Counted from the stretch's first letter, positions 1 through 9,500 are shown. The stretch is DNA of 11,791 nucleotides from Bacteroidota bacterium (GCA_002401055.1 NVRZ01000075.1:1-11791); one strand, 5' to 3'. Notes: generated by a model from the sequence alone, not told the origin. Program-made: numbers and translations.

Positions 1-3000
1 CAGCCATTTTATCGGCATTTGTTGGCCACTCCTTAATCTGCTTGTCCACACAACCGGTAATAAGCGTTTCCCCATCCGGGCTAAATTCGATGGCCCAGAC
101 CCAGGAATCATGATCGTTTAGAACAATTGGCTGATTATTATAGTTAGCTGTTTGCCATAGTTGAACTACTCCATCAAAACTTGCTGTTGCAAGCATATCA
201 TCTGCCGGACTAAATTTGATATCATTTATTCTTGCGTGATGACCACCTAGCGTAAACTCCACCTTTTTCGTTTCCATGTTCCATAATTTTACACCACCTT
301 GTATGTCTCCTGAAGCAAGTTGCGTTCCATCATGATTAAAAGTAACTACCTGAATAGCGGGGTTTTTCTCCGATGTTAGAATTTCAGAAGTATTGTTATT
401 CTGACGATCCCAAAGAATGATATTGCCGTCTTCGGTTCCTCCAACTATGTATCTGCCATCAGGCGATATTGCTATTGATCGCACCCTGGATTTGCTCTTC
501 GCAACAACTATACTATTTAGCTTTTCAAGATCCCAGATCAATATCGTACTGTCTGCACTCGAAGAAATAATATTTTTATTATCAGGCGTAAATTTGATTG
601 ACCACACAACATCTGTATGACCTTTTAGTTCACGCGCTGGGCTGCTTACGTTATTCAAATCGAACAATTGTATTGTCGCGTCTTCAGTTCCACAAGCAAG
701 CCACTTGCCATCATCACTAACGCTAAGTGTTCTATTAATAAACTTGTTCTCCGTAATAATAGAAAAATTCTTTTCGTTGTCTTTTCCATCCCATTTCAGG
801 ATTTTACCATCACTACCAGCGCTGTAAAGGCTTCCGTTTTTATCATATGCCAACGAACGGACAGCCTCGTCATGCCCCTCCAGATTATTGTAGGTGTCGC
901 TATTGAGTTTTTTAAGTGTAGAATAGAGGCCTGCATAAATATCAGGATTGTGCTTGTCCCCACCGTATTTGTCATTGAACAGATACGCCTGATATGCTAT
1001 AAGCGCTTTTTTAGTCGTGTCCTTATTCATTTGTTGTGACTTAACGGCCATAGACTGCGATATAGAGAGCATTCTGAGTTTGTAAGCATTATCACTGGCC
1101 TCTTCCGCAAGAGCAGTTTGTTGTTTCGCTTCTGTAGCACTTATCTCAGCCAGTGCTTTTTGTTCTTCCGCCTCTTTTGATTTTTTAGTGGCGAACTCTT
1201 TTTGTCTAAGTGCCTCACGTTGTTGAATGAGGGCAAATTCTTTTTGTTTCTCAGCCTCTTCCTTTTGTGCGATTGCCTCTATCTGAGCCAATTCAGCTTG
1301 CTTTTTTTGCTCTTCTGCAAGAATTTGAGCAGCTTGGGCGTTCTTTTTCTCAGCTTCAGCCAATTTAGATGCTTCAAGGGCTTCTTCAGATTTGATGTCT
1401 GCCAGATGTTTTTGCTTTTGTGCTTCAATTGATTGAGTGTATGCCCATAAACCGACACCCAGTGAAATAACTGTAGCAGAGCCAAGGATAATAGCCACAA
1501 TTCGCGATCTCTGAAGTGCTCTTTTTTGAAGTCGTATTTTATTTTGTTCTTCTGCGATAAACTCTTTTTCACTGGTTTCAAGGAAAACCATTGTACGTTC
1601 GTAAGCTGGATTATGCCTTTCCGCCCATGTGAGCGTAGGCTGTTGTTTAGAGTTCCAAGCGGTTGCAAGGTGTAGGTCTGGGGGGCGCCACAATCCGGTT
1701 TTTCCCTTCTGATACATTTCAGAAGCATCTGATAACCTCAGATACATTTGCACCGCGCTGGCTTCTTCCTCCACCCAGGCTTTTAAGCGATCCCATATTC
1801 TCATCAGACTTTCATGGGAAATGTCAATAATGGAATCGGACTTAATTACCACCGTGGATGCAGAGACAAATGATCTTCCCGATCCCTTAAAAATATCAAT
1901 AACATGTGTTACTTGCGATTCCTCGGCTTTACAGATTTTTGATAGGACATCCAGTCTGGTTGGATGCCTTGTGCCTCGATTGTCTCCCCCTTTTTCTGTG
2001 AGTGTCTTGAACATGGTTTCACAGATGCGCCGCTCATCTTCATTCAGTTCATCAAAAGCCTCGTTCGCGTGTTCGGAGAGGGCTTTCTCCATTTTGCCGA
2101 TAGCCTCGTAATGCTCAATTGACATGGATTCTCCCTCATTCCGATTATCCGCCCAATAATTCCATGTTCGCATCAAAGCATGCTGCAAAATAGGAAGTTG
2201 ATCTGGGTTGTCGCCAACATCATTTAATAGTTGCTGAACAAGATGTGGCTCCATTTTGCCTCCTCCTACCGCCACTGGACCCATGATAGCCTCACGGAAA
2301 TCATTTCTGGTCATTTTTGGAATGAGGTAGTTGCTATTGTTTATCAGCTTGGTAAGGTCCTGAAACTGGGAACAGTCGCCAATGAAGTCAGACCGCATAG
2401 TAAGTACGATATAAATAGGCACCTCTGATTGATTAGCCGCTTCAACAAGTAACTTAATGAAAGCTTCAGATTCATTAATTGCGGAATTATCATCCCTGCT
2501 CTTCTTAAACCTGAAGAGTTCCTCAAATTGGTCTACCATGACGAGGATGTTTTCGTTTTTCGTCAAGGTTTGTTGTCGGATAGCTTCAACCAAACCAAGT
2601 GAACCACTTTTCAGCAAATTCGTGGTAATGGCTCTATTCAATATTTTTTGATCCTTGTCAGTTTCTTCCTTTGCGCTATCAACAATGGCATCGGCAAGAT
2701 TCTTAATTGGCCCACCCCCGGGACGGGTTTTAATCATTTTCCACCGTGAGCCAGCCTTGGTTAAAAAACCACCATATAAGATCGGAACAAGGCCGCAATA
2801 CATTAATGAAGATTTTCCGCTTCCGGATGCTCCCAATACAGCCACAAAGCGGTTCTCGGCCAGACTCTCCAATATTTCGTCACTCTGTCCTTCACGCCCA
2901 AAGAATAAGTGGCTCTCATCAATGCTAAAAGGCCTTAGCCCAGGAAAGGGATTGAAAAAGGATGTTGCTTTTTTTGGGGCTTTATCTTTTACTGATTCTG

Positions 3001-3004
3001 CCAT
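1..3004 (-). CDS. nSTAND NTPase with transmembrane helix, coiled coil and WD40 propeller (C-terminus cut by window edge)
   Basis: An uninterrupted frame reads from ATG at 3004 to the left edge (1001 residues visible, no stop). The N-terminus carries the nSTAND1 signature NPFPGLRPF (18-26) and HLFFGREGQ (32-40). Next come Walker A GASGSGKS (58-65), Walker B ILVMVDQFEE (153-162), a sensor-like TMRSDF (202-207), LPILQHAL (270-277) and the winged-helix end SHESLMRIW (396-404). One hydrophobic segment (about 501-522) follows a basic stretch, then a Glu/Lys/Gln/Ala-rich coiled coil (about 523-640). Seven WD40 repeats follow, at about 708-739, 752-783, 793-825, 838-866, 881-909, 919-950 and 962-993. 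STAND proteins are ATP-driven switches that oligomerise on sensing a ligand, and the WD40 part is the likely sensor. With seven blades complete, probably only a short tail is missing. It starts 3 nt after the TIR-like gene, in the same frame. The trigger and output are unknown. Confidence 0.93.
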   Translation of the reverse strand, partial: MAESVKDKAPKKATSFFNPFPGLRPFSIDESHLFFGREGQSDEILESLAENRFVAVLGASGSGKSSLMYCGLVPILYGGFLTKAGSRWKMIKTRPGGGPIKNLADAIVDSAKEETDKDQKILNRAITTNLLKSGSLGLVEAIRQQTLTKNENILVMVDQFEELFRFKKSRDDNSAINESEAFIKLLVEAANQSEVPIYIVLTMRSDFIGDCSQFQDLTKLINNSNYLIPKMTRNDFREAIMGPVAVGGGKMEPHLVQQLLNDVGDNPDQLPILQHALMRTWNYWADNRNEGESMSIEHYEAIGKMEKALSEHANEAFDELNEDERRICETMFKTLTEKGGDNRGTRHPTRLDVLSKICKAEESQVTHVIDIFKGSGRSFVSASTVVIKSDSIIDISHESLMRIWDRLKAWVEEEASAVQMYLRLSDASEMYQKGKTGLWRPPDLHLATAWNSKQQPTLTWAERHNPAYERTMVFLETSEKEFIAEEQNKIRLQKRALQRSRIVAIILGSATVISLGVGLWAYTQSIEAQKQKHLADIKSEEALEASKLAEAEKKNAQAAQILAEEQKKQAELAQIEAIAQKEEAEKQKEFALIQQREALRQKEFATKKSKEAEEQKALAEISATEAKQQTALAEEASDNAYKLRMLSISQSMAVKSQQMNKDTTKKALIAYQAYLFNDKYGGDKHNPDIYAGLYSTLKKLNSDTYNNLEGHDEAVRSLAYDKNGSLYSAGSDGKILKWDGKDNEKNFSIITENKFINRTLSVSDDGKWLACGTEDATIQLFDLNNVSSPARELKGHTDVVWSIKFTPDNKNIISSSADSTILIWDLEKLNSIVVAKSKSRVRSIAISPDGRYIVGGTEDGNIILWDRQNNNTSEILTSEKNPAIQVVTFNHDGTQLASGDIQGGVKLWNMETKKVEFTLGGHHARINDIKFSPADDMLATASFDGVVQLWQTANYNNQPIVLNDHDSWVWAIEFSPDGETLITGCVDKQIKEWPTNADKMA

Positions 3005-3010
3005 GAATTA
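3002..3010 (-). other. Same-frame stop/start junction between TIR-like and nSTAND genes
   Basis: On the minus strand the TIR-like gene ends with TAA (3010-3008). One codon, TTC, follows, and then the nSTAND ATG (3004-3002), all in one reading frame. The hexamer ATGGCA occurs on both sides of the stop, 15 nt apart (minus-strand sequence of 3014-3019 and 2999-3004). The arrangement allows termination-reinitiation, and read-through of the single stop would give one fused polypeptide. No Shine-Dalgarno sequence is evident before the ATG. Confidence 0.85.
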
Positions 3011-4423
3011 ATTTGCCATTTTCTCAAGCAAGGGCTTAAGGTTTGCTGGTGATAAATCTGCTGAAACTTCCAATACTTCAACACCTTCTGATGCTAGCTT
3101 ATCTGTGTCAATATCCTTCTTGTTTTGTGTAATAATAGTCTTGAATAGGAACGGTTTTTCCCTTCCAAATCCGGGTGCTTTTTTGAGCTCTTTTATTTTG
3201 CTGCTTATCCATGACGGATTACCTTCACCGTACACAATAATGGTTGCGTCGCAATCAATCAAATTGCTTCTGTGATTGTCCATTAGCGCCAGCTGATCTC
3301 CTTCGAAGAGAGGGTGTAATGCCAAAAGATCATCCTTTATAATAATATCTTCTATTTTGTTGGCCACATCCATGCCGCTTTTTTCATATATAATATAAAT
3401 TGACTTTTGAGATTTTGTATCGCCAGCTTCACTGGTTGCATTCATAATAACCGTTTCTTCCAGCCTTCTCATAACCACAGTTTTAAACACTTCCAAAGGC
3501 GTCTGAATGATCTCTGCACCCTTCAGGGCTGCCATATCTTGCTTGAGCCTGTCGACCTCCATTTTTTGCTGCTCATTGGTAAACTCTATTTCGGGGGATA
3601 TCCAAAGTAATCTGTTAAAACCATTGGAAGATGTCTGTTGGCCTGAATATATTATCTCGCAGTATTGAGCGGCCATTGTGTTTTGAATTTCGACGATTGA
3701 TGCTTCAGATCCCTCAGGCACAAACCCGGGTTCTTCTCCGATAATATGAATAGACATTATAGATTCGCTCAAATAGTTGTTGATGCGCTCTGAGGCCTTT
3801 TCAGCTTGGTCTGGCACGGGCCGATCTGGTAAGACTTTGTAGCCGTGCATCAGGAGCTCTCTTTTGATTTCGTCGTGATTATGTTCCTGGTCAACGCTAA
3901 CTTCAGCGAGAAACACGTTCTTATTAACTCCTTGATCCTCTTTTTTGGTTATTCCATCAATCTCAGCGATTTGCCCATAAATGTCATATGCGAGATCCAC
4001 AAGACGTAACCAGGCAATACTACTTGTTTCAGTTGATTCTTGACTTCGGGAATCACCGCTTTTTTCATATAGACGGAATCCAATTTCTTCTTTTAGTACT
4101 TCAGGTTGGTCACCTCTATCAACAGGGGTTTTCAGTGCCTTAAACATCTTGGTCACGTCTTTTACCGCCGCGAGGTAGCTTTCAAATTCCTTTATAGTGC
4201 TCTTGCCGCCAATGTTATTCTCGGATAAAATATAGATAAAAGTTTTCGCCATAACTTCCTTGGGCTGATCACTTCTCAATACAATATTTACTTTTCTATC
4301 CAAGAGGTGTTTCAGAAACTCGGCCAGAAATTGGCTTACCTGTGTTACCCAGCCTTGTGCCTCTTCAGTTGAAGCATTGTCCAAATCCGAAAAACTTATA
4401 TATATATCAGCTTGGTCGCTCAT
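3008..4423 (-). CDS. Protein with three TIR-like modules, partner of the nSTAND NTPase
   Basis: 471 residues, soluble, with no membrane segment or signal peptide. Module 1 (about 5-100) begins DIYISFSDLDN, the usual beta-A start of bacterial TIR domains, and has a Glu-rich helix KEFESYL (78-84). The stretch between them is shorter than usual, so it may be degenerate. Module 2 (about 168-325) has NVFLAEVSVD, then GYKVLPDR and SIHIIGE, a TIR/DUF4062-like Rossmann pattern. Module 3 (about 341-470) has SIYIIYEK, HPLFEGDQ, DCDATIIVYGEG, W405 and GFGREKPF, a TIR-like pattern common beside nSTAND proteins. TIR domains cleave NAD or act as adaptors; which applies here cannot be seen. The start ATG overlaps the stop of the phosphatase gene by 4 nt, and AGGGA lies about 9 nt upstream. 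The stop is 3 nt before the nSTAND start. The family assignment is by motif recollection and should be tested with profiles. Confidence 0.82.
   Translation of the reverse strand: MSDQADIYISFSDLDNASTEEAQGWVTQVSQFLAEFLKHLLDRKVNIVLRSDQPKEVMAKTFIYILSENNIGGKSTIKEFESYLAAVKDVTKMFKALKTPVDRGDQPEVLKEEIGFRLYEKSGDSRSQESTETSSIAWLRLVDLAYDIYGQIAEIDGITKKEDQGVNKNVFLAEVSVDQEHNHDEIKRELLMHGYKVLPDRPVPDQAEKASERINNYLSESIMSIHIIGEEPGFVPEGSEASIVEIQNTMAAQYCEIIYSGQQTSSNGFNRLLWISPEIEFTNEQQKMEVDRLKQDMAALKGAEIIQTPLEVFKTVVMRRLEETVIMNATSEAGDTKSQKSIYIIYEKSGMDVANKIEDIIIKDDLLALHPLFEGDQLALMDNHRSNLIDCDATIIVYGEGNPSWISSKIKELKKAPGFGREKPFLFKTIITQNKKDIDTDKLASEGVEVLEVSADLSPANLKPLLEKMAN
4420..4423 (-). other. ATGA overlap coupling phosphatase and TIR-like genes
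   Basis: The minus-strand tetranucleotide ATGA is both the start codon of the TIR-like gene (4423-4421) and the TGA stop of the phosphatase gene (4422-4420). This is a classic translational-coupling arrangement and suggests the two proteins are needed in related amounts. Confidence 0.9.
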
Positions 4424-6465
4424 ATTCTTATCCCTATTATCAGGATGTCATCTGTTTGCTCCAAATCTCCTTTCCATTCGTCAAGGCCATCCTCCAGTAC
4501 CTCCTTCTGTTCTTCAATGGTCTTGGTGTTTACATCAAACAATAAATTTTTGAATTTCCTAGACATAAACTTTTTGCCTTTAGGGCCACCAAATTGGTCT
4601 TGATAACCATCTGAATAAATAAAGATTTGGTCTCCTTCATTCAGTTTGAATTTATGTACTTGGAATTTGTAATCGAGCTCAGTTATTCCACCAATTGGCA
4701 TACTGTCTCCTCTAATGTACTCAAAGGTTCCATTTTGAATTAAGATTAATGGATTTTGCGCTCCTGCAAATTCAAGGGTCAGCTTTTTGATGTCAATCAC
4801 GCACAGAGCCATGTCCATACCATCCTGTGCTTCCTGTTGTTGTCCACCTTTCGTAAAAGCTTGTTTTACTCCTTTGCTTAGCAACGAAAGAATTACTCCT
4901 GGATCTGAGTTGTCCTTCTCTATTACTATTTGATTTAAGAGGTCATTCCCAATCATTGAAACAAAAGCTCCTGGAACTCCATGCCCAGTACAGTCAATGG
5001 CTGCTATGTAAGCCTTCCCATCTTTCTCGTGATACCAGTAAAAGTCACCGCTGACAATATCTCTGGGACGGAAGAGAATGAAATGATTCTTGAGTGTTTT
5101 GGAAATGTATTTCTCTGGAGGAAGAATCGCAGCTTGAATTCTTTGGGCGTATCGAATACTATCGGTAATATTTTTCTTTTGCTCTTCTATTTCATGATAG
5201 GCGATTTCAATTTTTTCTTTCTGCTTCGAAATTTCAGCGGTTCTTTCTTTTACTTTGGCCTCCAGATCAATGTAATAGCTTTCAAGTTCTTCAATCATCA
5301 CATTGAACTTGGTGGAAAGGGTGGTTATTTCGTTATTTCCTTCAATATCCGCCCTTTCGCTCATATTTCCTTTAGTAATTCTGGTTACGTTGTCAACCAG
5401 TTTTTTAATAGGATTGGTAATGACCTTAGTTTTTTGGAAGATCAACACAATGACTGCGACCAGTGTGATAAGCGAGATGAGAATGGATTTTAAAAGTTCA
5501 GCTTTCAAGATATTTATCTGACCTGTTCGATCTGATATAATCCGAATCACCGCTCCTTTATAGAGGTCCGTGTTTTTTCGATCCATATAGATATATTCAT
5601 ATACCAGACTACTGCCTTCAAAGCTCTCTTCAAATTTCCTATTGGTTTTCTTCTCAAAAACATCGAGTAGTGTGGCCAGATGGCTTTTTTTCAACTTTGT
5701 GTCTGAGTTGAGAGAAAAAGGGTTGTCTCCTCCGATAAATAGGTCCACTTCTTTAATGCTCTCCTGCTTGTAAGAAAGAAAGTTGATAGAATGTTTAATA
5801 AATTCGGTAATGTCATCAGCCTTTTTAGAATAAACGCCCATCTCGACGATATATAGGTTATCTTTTGTAGGATGATAGGTATATTTCTTAATTCGTTTGG
5901 TATTGTGCTCTACTGCAAATCTTTCCGCTACGAAAAGGTTACCTGATAATATTTCTAATAAAAATTTCTTTGTGCTCTCACCGAAGGCGTACATGTTAAG
6001 GCCTAGATCCTGTTTAAAAGTGGTGTTTACCACAACACCTTCTCTATTAATAATGTAAATATCTTCCAGGTCCGGAATCATCCCCATTTCCCTTCTCAAT
6101 AAATCCAGGTCAACATCTTCGATATTCTTGGTGTCTAGTAAGTACTCGTTGATTAATCGATGGCTGTAGTCCCTCATTCTCTCATCGAGTCTGGCTTCAA
6201 CAATATCAAAAGCAAGATCTTGGAATTCCAATATGCTTTTAATCTGATCAGAAATGATCTCGTTTTTTGTAATGTTTGCCTCCTGTAGTAGCGATCTTGT
6301 ATGAAAGTAATTGAGGCTCGCCAGGGTGACCAGGGCCAGGGCAACCGGAATAATAACATTTAAGATTAGCTGGCGGAAAACGGTCGTTCGAGTTTGCTCG
6401 TGAACGTCGCCAATTGTTTTCTTAAATAGCGTGTTCTTATCTTCTGATTCTATTTCTTTATCCAT
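4420..6465 (-). CDS. Membrane sensor with HAMP, coiled coil and SpoIIE/PP2C-type Ser/Thr phosphatase
   Basis: 681 residues. Transmembrane helices lie at about 32-53 and 324-344 and enclose an extracytoplasmic region of about 270 residues. That region contains DIYIINREGVVVN (135-147), reminiscent of dCache sensor domains. A HAMP domain follows (about 345-398, starting near the NPIKKL motif), then a signalling coiled coil (about 398-445) ending in SIRYAQRIQAAILPP, the linker typical of Bacteroidota SpoIIE proteins. The PP2C domain (about 445-681) keeps the metal-binding acidic residues: D469/D474 in RDIVSGDFYW, D491 in AAIDCTGHG, D619 in YSDG and D672/D673 in QTDDILII. It is therefore probably an active Mn/Mg-dependent phosphatase controlled by an external signal. 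No anti-sigma kinase or STAS antagonist, the usual RsbU/SpoIIE partners, is encoded in the window. The overlap with the TIR-like gene points to the downstream proteins as candidate partners. Confidence 0.93.
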   Translation of the reverse strand: MDKEIESEDKNTLFKKTIGDVHEQTRTTVFRQLILNVIIPVALALVTLASLNYFHTRSLLQEANITKNEIISDQIKSILEFQDLAFDIVEARLDERMRDYSHRLINEYLLDTKNIEDVDLDLLRREMGMIPDLEDIYIINREGVVVNTTFKQDLGLNMYAFGESTKKFLLEILSGNLFVAERFAVEHNTKRIKKYTYHPTKDNLYIVEMGVYSKKADDITEFIKHSINFLSYKQESIKEVDLFIGGDNPFSLNSDTKLKKSHLATLLDVFEKKTNRKFEESFEGSSLVYEYIYMDRKNTDLYKGAVIRIISDRTGQINILKAELLKSILISLITLVAVIVLIFQKTKVITNPIKKLVDNVTRITKGNMSERADIEGNNEITTLSTKFNVMIEELESYYIDLEAKVKERTAEISKQKEKIEIAYHEIEEQKKNITDSIRYAQRIQAAILPPEKYISKTLKNHFILFRPRDIVSGDFYWYHEKDGKAYIAAIDCTGHGVPGAFVSMIGNDLLNQIVIEKDNSDPGVILSLLSKGVKQAFTKGGQQQEAQDGMDMALCVIDIKKLTLEFAGAQNPLILIQNGTFEYIRGDSMPIGGITELDYKFQVHKFKLNEGDQIFIYSDGYQDQFGGPKGKKFMSRKFKNLLFDVNTKTIEEQKEVLEDGLDEWKGDLEQTDDILIIGIRI

Positions 6466-6510
6466 TGTATTAAGAATTAGCGTACGTGCTTGGTTGAAGC
6501 AAATCCAACC
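6466..6510 (-). other. Short intergenic gap inside the operon
   Basis: These 45 nt separate the CNB/transporter gene stop (TAA, 6513-6511) from the phosphatase start. There is a weak GGTTG...CAACC inverted repeat without a T-run and a near match to the Bacteroidota -7 box (TGGATTTG, 6507-6500, one mismatch). Neither is strong enough to call a terminator or promoter, so read-through transcription is the simplest reading. Confidence 0.5.
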
Positions 6511-9500
6511 TTAAGCTGCCATACCTTTATTTAAATTGTATCGAATATCCATCATCTTGATTAGAGCATTACTTAGCTCCACATGGTGGAACATAATGTG
6601 ATAAAAATGATCTCTTTCTATGCTGTAAAGCTCAAGATCCTCTTTGGCAATAATTTCAATACTCTCTTTATCACCATCAACAATTAGCATCTCGCCAATA
6701 GGATCATTTACTCCTAATTCCACAAGAACATCCCCCCCATCTACCATTGCTGCAGAACCTGATTTAATAAATGAGATTTGATTTATTGAGCTATCTCTGG
6801 AGTATATGACCTCGCCTTTTTTATACCAAGACTCCGTCATGGTATTTGAAAGTTCAGACATCGCATAGGCTGATATGTCCTTGAACTGAGGTATGTCCAG
6901 CAGAAATAATGTCTTTTCAAACAATAGATGCGACGATCTCTTTCCTAAAATAGAGAGCATAAAATCTATTTCCGTAGAAATTTCTTCGCCAACACGCTGC
7001 TTACACAATTCATATACCTGACCATCGTATTTATTTATTACTCTTGCAGCCGATTCGCGAAGGAGTTGGCTGGGATTAAATAAGTTGGCTACGATGTAAT
7101 CCTCAATTTTAACATCTTCGATTTCCATTAACGCATTGAGCGCGCAAGCTTTGGTCCAGCGGTTAATGAAATTGTAATCCCTATTAATGACGTTCTCAAT
7201 TACCTCGTTGATACTATGCCTATCCAAAGGGTAAAATGTTTGCAATTGAATTATTTTTTCTTTTACGGGCAAGTCTTCGAGCAGTGGAAAGAGTTTCGGT
7301 TTTAAATCTTCATTGATAAAAAGGTCCAACAACTCGATCGCAAATCCAATTCCCTCACCAGTTCCTGTTTCAATATTTTCTCTTACATGAGCAATTGACT
7401 GTGCATCATACACCAACGATAGTAGCATATATATTTGGTTGTAGTTCTCTGTTAACTCTTCCTGCAGAGCATCTACTAAATAGCTAATGTCTTCACGATC
7501 TTTCAAGTCAATGATTGCTGCCATATTCCAGGCTGCGACACCAATGTATAGCTCAATTGCCTGATGAATTTGATTAGAGCTTTCTTCGTCGGACTTAAAA
7601 TCACATAGTTTTAAAGACTTTATTACCTGTTTCGCAACTCGATTGTCAGGATAGGCAATCTTCTTAACCAATTTTTCCACGGCTTTACTTCCACCGATGA
7701 AACCGTATATCCGGCTAATTGCGATCATAGTTTCTGTTGACGTTCCGGACTTGTAGAATGCATGTTCTAGATATTCAACACAGTCTTCCCCAATTAATAC
7801 AATGGATGCTGTGGCTTCACTTAGATATTTAGGAATTGAAAGATTGTCGATCAAAATAGGGTAAAGGGAATCATAACTGTTTTTTGAAAGGGATCGAATC
7901 GCTGCCTTTCGAACTCCTTCATTCGCATCTTTGAGGAGGTCTCTAAGCGCAGGAACCAGCTTGTCGTCGCTCTTCAACGCCGAAAGATTAGCAGCGAGCC
8001 TCCTGTCTTCAGCAGCCCTAGATTTAGAAAGCTTTACAAGGTCTTGCGCCGAAATTTCATGATTGATATCTCTGGTTAGAATGTCCTTTGTATCTTTCAC
8101 CAGCTCCCTCAGTTCAGTGCTGAATGCAGGGCTGTTGCTATTTCCAAACTCGTCATTTGCCTGATATAGTTTTAGTTGAATAATCTTCTCCAAACAGTAC
8201 CTTTTAACATTGTCAAATTTATTTTTTAATAAATTGACCAAAGAGTTTTGATGAAAATAAGGTTCTAGTTGCTCGGCAATGCTAAGTGCATAAACTAATT
8301 TGTCCGGATTTGAATTCACCTTTTCGTCCGCAATTACCAGTTCCATGTATGACTCCTTCTCAGTGGCAACATCGCCTCCGGATTTAGCCCTAGCAAGAGA
8401 TTCCTGTAAGGTTCCACGATACTGTGCGAATAGTTTAAATGCCACATACGCCCACACCACTACTATTATAGAGAGGATGTATGAGAAGTGGATGAGTTCT
8501 ATAAAATGAAGACCTGCAAGCCCTACGAGCATTAATCCTCCTGCAAAAGCAGCAATTTCATTGACCATACCATCGATTTTAGCTTGTATGTCATATCGAA
8601 TGGAAGTATCTAATGGTTGATAAAATAATTTGAATGCGGGCGTTTCTATCGATGCCTTCAAGGATTGAGCGAATAATTTGCCAAGTGAAATAAGAAGAAA
8701 GAAAAATATAAAAGTGTCAGATTCCAGGCTGTAACCAGTAAACGATCCTGTGATTGCGGCAACGGTTGTAAAAAATCCTAAAAGCAAAGGAAGAACAAGA
8801 AGGCCAACTTTTAGTCCGTACGTTTTGATGAGCTTACTGTAGATGAAGGTTTTGAAAATAAAACTGAAAACCATAATAATCCCAGTAAATACCCCGAGGA
8901 ATCCCGCAAGTTCTTGTGAATTCGGATAATTTATATCAGTAACAGACAGAAAAGAAAAGTGAATAAAAAATGCCGATACCATTGATAAGACAACAAAAAG
9001 TGCCATCAAGGAGATGTATTTATCTTTGAAGAGTAACTTAAAAGTGTTTACAGCCTTTTCGGAAGATTCTCTCTTTTTCAAGATAGCGGCTTCCCGCGAG
9101 CTTTGATCAAGGTCAAATTTATTGACTATAAGTATTTGAACAATAAGGGCAACAAACGCGCTTGATGCACTAATGATGATCAAATTCTTACTGTCTCCGA
9201 GAATTGCAATAAGAGCCGGGATTGAAAAACTTATAATCATCATTCCGAGAATCTGCCCTGAATCAATCATACCGAAAAGTCGCTTTCCTTGTCTAAGCGT
9301 AAATAATCTTCCTGCCATTCCCCAGAATGAGACTATACCTAAAACGTTTAATGGTCCCATTATAACCAGGATTGAAAATATCAGCCATTTGCTTGTTGTT
9401 ACTTCAAACCCATATCTGGAAATAGCCGTTAAGACTGTTATGAATGCGAGGTTCAATAGGGATAATCTTGAAAAGGAAATAGTTGATTGCAGCTTTGAAT

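Noticed and set aside
1279..1728. 149-residue minus-strand open frame
   Set aside because: It is a different frame of the nSTAND gene over its transmembrane and coiled-coil region; the Lys/Leu-rich protein results from the repetitive coiled-coil DNA.
2655..3011. 118-residue plus-strand open frame
   Set aside because: It is antisense to the Walker A region of the nSTAND gene, which has unmistakable family motifs.
4981..5493. 170-residue open frame on the plus strand
   Set aside because: It is antisense to the phosphatase gene across its PP2C, coiled-coil and HAMP regions, has low-complexity Phe-rich composition and matches no family I know; a shadow frame.
6490..6510. Possible terminator or internal promoter between the CNB gene and the phosphatase gene
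   Set aside because: The GGTTG/CAACC stem is only 5 bp with no T-run, and the -7 box has a mismatch with no visible -33 element.
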